NCBI RefSeq assembly: GCF_029407905.1
Contig: NC_073642.1
Location: 4,774,001 to 4,838,000, forward strand
Source of the DNA: Bubalus kerabau
Taxonomy: Eukaryota; Chordata; Mammalia; Artiodactyla; Bovidae
Direction of reading: 5' to 3'
DNA length: 64,000 nt
This document shows positions 60,011 to 64,000 of the stretch, one piece after another (positions within the stretch are counted from its first letter, which is position 1; every line of letters starts with the position of its first letter). The notes beneath the pieces are model-generated. The model ran no database searches. It saw nothing but the letters and a program-made list of their open reading frames with translations, and was not told the DNA's origin. Made by a program: the position numbers and the translations under genes.

Positions 60011-61899
60011 GCCTCCTTCCCTCTTTCTCTTAGGGCATGCCCCTTTCTTTTTTCATAACCTAACAACACTTAAGTTTTGGGTAACTAGTAAGGCAATTAA
60101 GGAAGCTCACAAATATAATGCATTGTTTTTAAGCAACGTGATTAAAAACATGGGTTTAATCTTATGCTCACATACTAAGTTTTTTCCCTATAAAATGTCA
60201 CCTCCAAAATGATACTTAATTAATTGCTATATATTTGAAGTTCCTTCAGTAAAAAATAGATCAAATATAGCAGCTATGACTATGAGCTATAATCCTGATC
60301 ATGAGTTATAGGAAATCAGGTTTTTCTAGTGGATATTTTTACCAATCCACTTGTGGAAGATATTTCAGATGCCAGTTAGTCCATCTATCCAATGGCCTTC
60401 AATTTCCAATTTCACCAATTCCCAATTTTTCTTTACCATAAACTTATATAGAGAGAACCACAAAAATCAACATCATAAAAACTCAAAACAAAAGGCATAC
60501 AAGTATGCTATGGTACATTATGCATAATTACTGGCTTTGATATAGGCACTTGAAGATTATTCAATATAATGGCTTGTATCCTCAATTTATCTTTCTATTA
60601 CTGGGTTCAGAGAAAACTGGGACATTTCAGTTCATAGTGCATGAAGTTTTTAAAGGTGCTAAATATCAGCATGATGTCTAAACAACTGGATAGCTAAGTT
60701 TAAAAATTCATTCACAGGAAATGTGTAATGATTTGCAACAAGACATTCTCTATTCCCTGGCTGTTTTAACACTGTACAGAGTTCTTAAAAGTGTCACATC
60801 AGTATGTTTTCTTCATTATTTGACATCCAATATAATAATTTTTGACATAAAAATCCACTAAATAGTCTATTAACGTCTATACAAAACTTTCTTCTCTATA
60901 GAATATGAAGTTCCCAATTAAGGAAATCACAGATTACAGAGTATATCTTGAATATATTAACTTGTTTCCTTAAGGTCATAAGACATACTTTTGACAGAAT
61001 AATTTTTCAAAAATTTGAAAAAGTAAAATAAATGTGATGTTTTTAGTGTAATATATATAAAGTCTCTGTTTCTTCCTCATGCTTTTATTATTAATAACTT
61101 ATTTATTTATGTTTATTTATTGTTCATACTTGAATATAAATGTCCTTAGTGATATACATTGAAAGAAAAGTACTTTTTAAATCACACATCATAATTTTAA
61201 ACCTTTAGGTTAAGAGTAAAAAATTAACAGTAGTTTCGTGTAGTCAAAGATTTCTTCCTACAAAATCCATACTAGTGTATGCCTTTAAATATATCTTGCT
61301 AAACATCTATTTAAAATTATGATTTTAGTTTATTGGTAACCATCCACATTTCTATGTTATTAGAATGCTTCTCAAAAAAACTGTCCATAAAACATCTGCT
61401 TGGAAAAAAAACATCTGAAGCACTAGTTTTAAATAAAGACCCCCAAGATTGTACTTCACACCACTGAATCAGAATCACAGCCAGGTAGTAAGCATTCAAA
61501 ACAAGTTCGCCCATGTGACTCTGATGTCCACCAGACTTGAGAAATCCATGGAGTCTACCTCATGGCTCATTATATTCTTGGTGCTATATTTTAGAAAGAA
61601 ACGTTGCTAAATGATTTCTTCCAAAAAAAAACATTTTTTTTTCCAAATTCTCATCCTCACAATTTCTAAAGTGTCACTCAGAAAACGAAACCTGTTTTCA
61701 AAAACCCCTAGTATTCCAGTTCAATCAAAAAATGAAAGGGGTCGTTTTTCTCCTTATTCCATGTTGTCGTCAAGGTTCCTGAGGAAGCCTGTGACACCCA
61801 CTTCACACCTCTGGACAGACAGGGACCTCCACTTTCCACAGGTCAGAACACAGAATTTCCTCGCATTAACACAGCCCTAAGTGACACTTGGTTCCCTAG
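60011..61899. other. Unique AT-rich sequence leading to the CpG island
   Basis: About 1.9 kb with no recognisable transposon, immediately downstream (in gene sense) of GABRB3 exons 1-3. Contains TTTA-rich simple sequence near 61085-61130. May hold intronic regulatory DNA, but nothing specific is visible. Confidence 0.5.
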
Positions 61900-62435
61900 C
61901 TTTCCACTCTCCCTGCAGAGACGGCCCGCCAGACCCTCCAGCACCGTCAGCACCTCCGACAGAGCCCGGCGGATTGGGTCCGGGTTCCGTGTCGCGAGCC
62001 CACCCTCGGAAAAGCCACTGGACTCAGAGGAAACGGACCCGAGACAGCGCAAGACAAGCCGACCACCGCCCTCCGCGCTCTCCAGCGGCCAGGACCTGCT
62101 CCACAAGGAAGCAACCCTTGAGTCCCCCTCACCCAGAACACAAGCTCCCCCGCAACTGCGCTCTCCTCCCCCGCTCCCCGGCGCCTGTTGCTAAGGAGGC
62201 GAGACGACCCCGGGCGGCCTGGGCACCGGGGGGCCGACCGCGGGACGGGCCGGGAGCTCGCGGGCGGCGAGGGGGCCCGCTCCGGTGAGCCCGGACCCCT
62301 TACCACCGCAGGAAGGCGCGCCCTCCGCGCGGCTCCGAGCCGACGACTGCCCAGTGCGCACAGGCGCGCGGATAAAGGCGCGCGGGCAGGCGGAGGCCGG
62401 CGCGGCGAGGACCGCTCCGGTCACCCGCCCGGTCA

Positions 62436-62807
<372 letters not shown>

Positions 62808-62811
62808 TTAC

Positions 62812-62903
62812 CTCCGAAGTCCGGTCTCAGGCGAATGTCGTAGCCTTTCAGCAGCTTGTCCACCGTCTCCTTCACAAAGGACATGTTCCCAGGATCGTTC
62901 ACG
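62812..62903 (-). CDS. GABRB3: GABRB3 exon 2 (start of mature extracellular domain)
   Basis: Preceded on the minus strand by a pyrimidine-rich acceptor ending cccgcag, and followed by donor GGAG/gtaagt. The 92 bases encode (S)VNDPGNMSFVKETVDKLL followed by KGYDIRLRPDFG(G). This is the N-terminal helix and first loop of the mature ligand-gated chloride channel subunit (Cys-loop family). The Asn in GNMS is an N-glycosylation sequon (Asn33 in precursor numbering). Gly32, a reported human epilepsy variant site, is unchanged. Exon 2 is joined to exon 1 or 1a upstream and is separated from exon 3 by a 209-base intron. The protein stretch is identical to my recollection of the human sequence. Confidence 0.97.
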
Positions 62904-63034
62904 CTGCGGGAGGGGTGGAGGGGGGCAGAGAGAACCGGGTCAGGCGGCGGCTCGCCCGCCCGTGCCCGGCGCGCACACCCGCGCACCCTGCCAGCCGCCC
63001 GGCCCGCTTCCCGGCAAGCAAGCCACGACCCTAC

Positions 63035-63114
63035 CTCTGCGCGCAGCACACCACCGCCACCAACACCGGGGCCGAGAAGATGCCGAAAAACCTTCCTCCC
63101 GCAAAGCCCCACAT
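63035..63114 (-). CDS. GABRB3: GABRB3 first coding exon 1 (signal peptide, canonical isoform)
   Basis: The minus strand reads ATG at 63114, then 26 codons plus AG, beginning MWGFAGGRFFGIFSAP and ending VVCCAQ, before a donor AGAG/gtaggg (intron from 63034). This is the classic GABRB3 signal peptide; from memory the human form has Leu at positions 4 and 9 where this sequence has Phe. It directs the receptor subunit into the ER, with cleavage expected near the exon end. Length and phase equal those of exon 1a, so the two are interchangeable donors for exon 2, 131 bases downstream. The leader upstream carries a CGG run. A longer minus-strand frame runs through here from upstream, but the conserved Met defines the start. 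Confidence 0.95.
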
Positions 63115-63190
63115 CCCTCCGCCGCGCCCCGGCACGGGGGAGGGGGCGCCCCGCCGCCGTCGCGACCCGCAGCCGGGGCTGCTCCTGCTG

Positions 63191-63214
63191 CCGCCGCCGC
63201 CGCCGCCGCCGCCG
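63191..63214 (-). repeat. (CGG)8 trinucleotide repeat in GABRB3 exon 1 leader/promoter
   Basis: Eight uninterrupted CCG units on the plus strand, read as CGG on the GABRB3 strand, end 77 bases upstream of the exon 1 ATG. If transcription from the exon 1 promoter starts upstream, the run lies in the 5'-UTR. Confidence 0.9.
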
Positions 63215-63757
63215 CGCTGGCCCCGAGCGGAGGAGGGCGCAGGGGGAGGGCCGGGGAGGCGCGCGCGCGGGGAGGAGCGCGGGCGCGGGCGCGCGGCAAG
63301 GGCCGGGGCGGGGCGCGCGGGCCGCCGCGCAGCGCGCCCAGCCGGGCCACTGCTCCCGCGCCCGCGGGGCCCCGGCGCCCAGCGTCCCCGCCGCCTCGCT
63401 GGCTGCGGAGCGTGACCCGGGGCTTTGCCGGCACGGCGCGCGGGCTGCAGCCGCGACCGCGCGGCACCGGGCAGCGCCAGGTGTGGGCCGCGCCGCCAGC
63501 TCCGCTGGGCCTCCAGCCGCCCGCGAAGGAGGGTACGGTCGGCGACGGCGACGCGGGCAGCAACAGCGAAGGAGACGCTCTCCAATCCTCCCGAGACGTC
63601 CCCCCTCAGCCTGCTCCCTGGCCTGGCCCTTTGACCGCGACCCCCGTCCGGCGGCGGTGCAGGCCGAGCCCGCGGTGGCTGCGGAACGCCTCTGCCCGCA
63701 GACCTGCGCTGCAGCGCGGGAGGCAGGACGCCGGGCCCGAGGAAGCCCCTGCCTCAC

Positions 63758-63837
63758 CTGCGGGGCTCCGAGCCTCGCGTCCCCAGGGTCCAGGAGAGCC
63801 ATATGGGCAGCAGGATGGCCGGGAGCCCAGAGCACAT
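63758..63837 (-). CDS. GABRB3: GABRB3 alternative first coding exon 1a (signal peptide, isoform 2 type)
   Basis: The minus strand reads ATG at 63837 and continues for 26 codons plus two bases, beginning MCSGLPAILLPIWLSW and ending GTRGSEPR, followed by a consensus donor (CAG/gtgagg, intron from 63757). The product is a hydrophobic signal peptide with core residues about 8-18. From memory it matches the N-terminus of human GABRB3 isoform 2, differing at residues 6-8. Pro11 and Ser15, sites of reported childhood-absence-epilepsy variants in human exon 1a, are unchanged. The two trailing bases (AG) join the first base of exon 2 to give Ser. The ATG sits in a GC-rich leader; the transcription start cannot be placed and may lie near or beyond the window edge. 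Identity is very likely; use of this exon in this species is inferred from homology. Confidence 0.9.
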
Positions 63838-63977
63838 GGCGCGGCGCCTCTGACCCGACACGGGTGGGATCCGCTCTCCCCCGCAGTCACTGAACATCTA
63901 ACGGCGATACGGGGATCCCCGCCTCCGCCCCCACCCACGGGCTTTCCCGCCTGACCCATCCAGCCGCTTGCAAGGCG

Positions 63978-64000
63978 GCCGGATTAATTATTTATGCAAT
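63978..64000 (-). promoter_or_regulatory. AT-rich homeodomain/POU-like motif upstream of exon 1a
   Basis: The last bases of the window, read on the minus strand, are attgcataaataattaat, an abrupt AT-rich block next to the CpG island. It combines a GCAT half site with TAAT cores, as in POU or homeodomain binding sites. Function is inferred only from motif resemblance. Confidence 0.3.

Overview
The window is mammalian genomic DNA from a ruminant, most likely a bovid. It is packed with ruminant-specific repeats: RTE-type BovB LINEs, tRNA-derived Bov-tA SINEs, two-unit BOV-A2 SINEs and CHR-type SINEs. Beneath them lie older mammalian L1, L2, MIR and LTR remains. No bacterial-style genes, CRISPR arrays or operons are present.

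The only functional host gene I can support is the 5' end of GABRB3 (GABA-A receptor beta-3 subunit), on the minus strand in a CpG island at the right edge (about 61.9-64.0 kb). Four coding exon segments with consensus splice sites are readable: alternative first exon 1a (63758-63837), first exon 1 (63035-63114), exon 2 (62812-62903) and exon 3 (62535-62602). Exons 1a and 1 each carry exactly 80 coding bases ending in the same phase, so either can join exon 2 and supply a different signal peptide. Everything left of 62534 lacks further GABRB3 exons and is read as the first part of the long intron 3.

The intron (1-62534) is mostly repeats. Highlights are a processed PUS3 retrocopy missing about a third of its coding region at a junction that looks like exon skipping (28054-29313, minus); an almost full-length BovB with a perfect 12-bp target-site duplication (42438-45280); a BovB inserted by 5' inversion (twin priming) into an old L1 and then hit by another BovB (36460-37657); a BovB at 7.07-10.47 kb holding a nested SINE and a nested opposite-strand BovB; a solo LTR with a 4-bp duplication (3688-4163); old L1 3' regions on the minus strand (13.36-15.05 kb and 32.5-37.7 kb); a short ~48-bp minisatellite (16466-16650); and an unexplained 116-bp inverted repeat at about 95% identity around a 364-bp spacer (46255-46850).

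All identifications come from reading the sequence and recalling family consensus sequences. No database search was run, so repeat subfamily names and old-repeat boundaries are approximate. Boundaries supported by target-site duplications are the most reliable.
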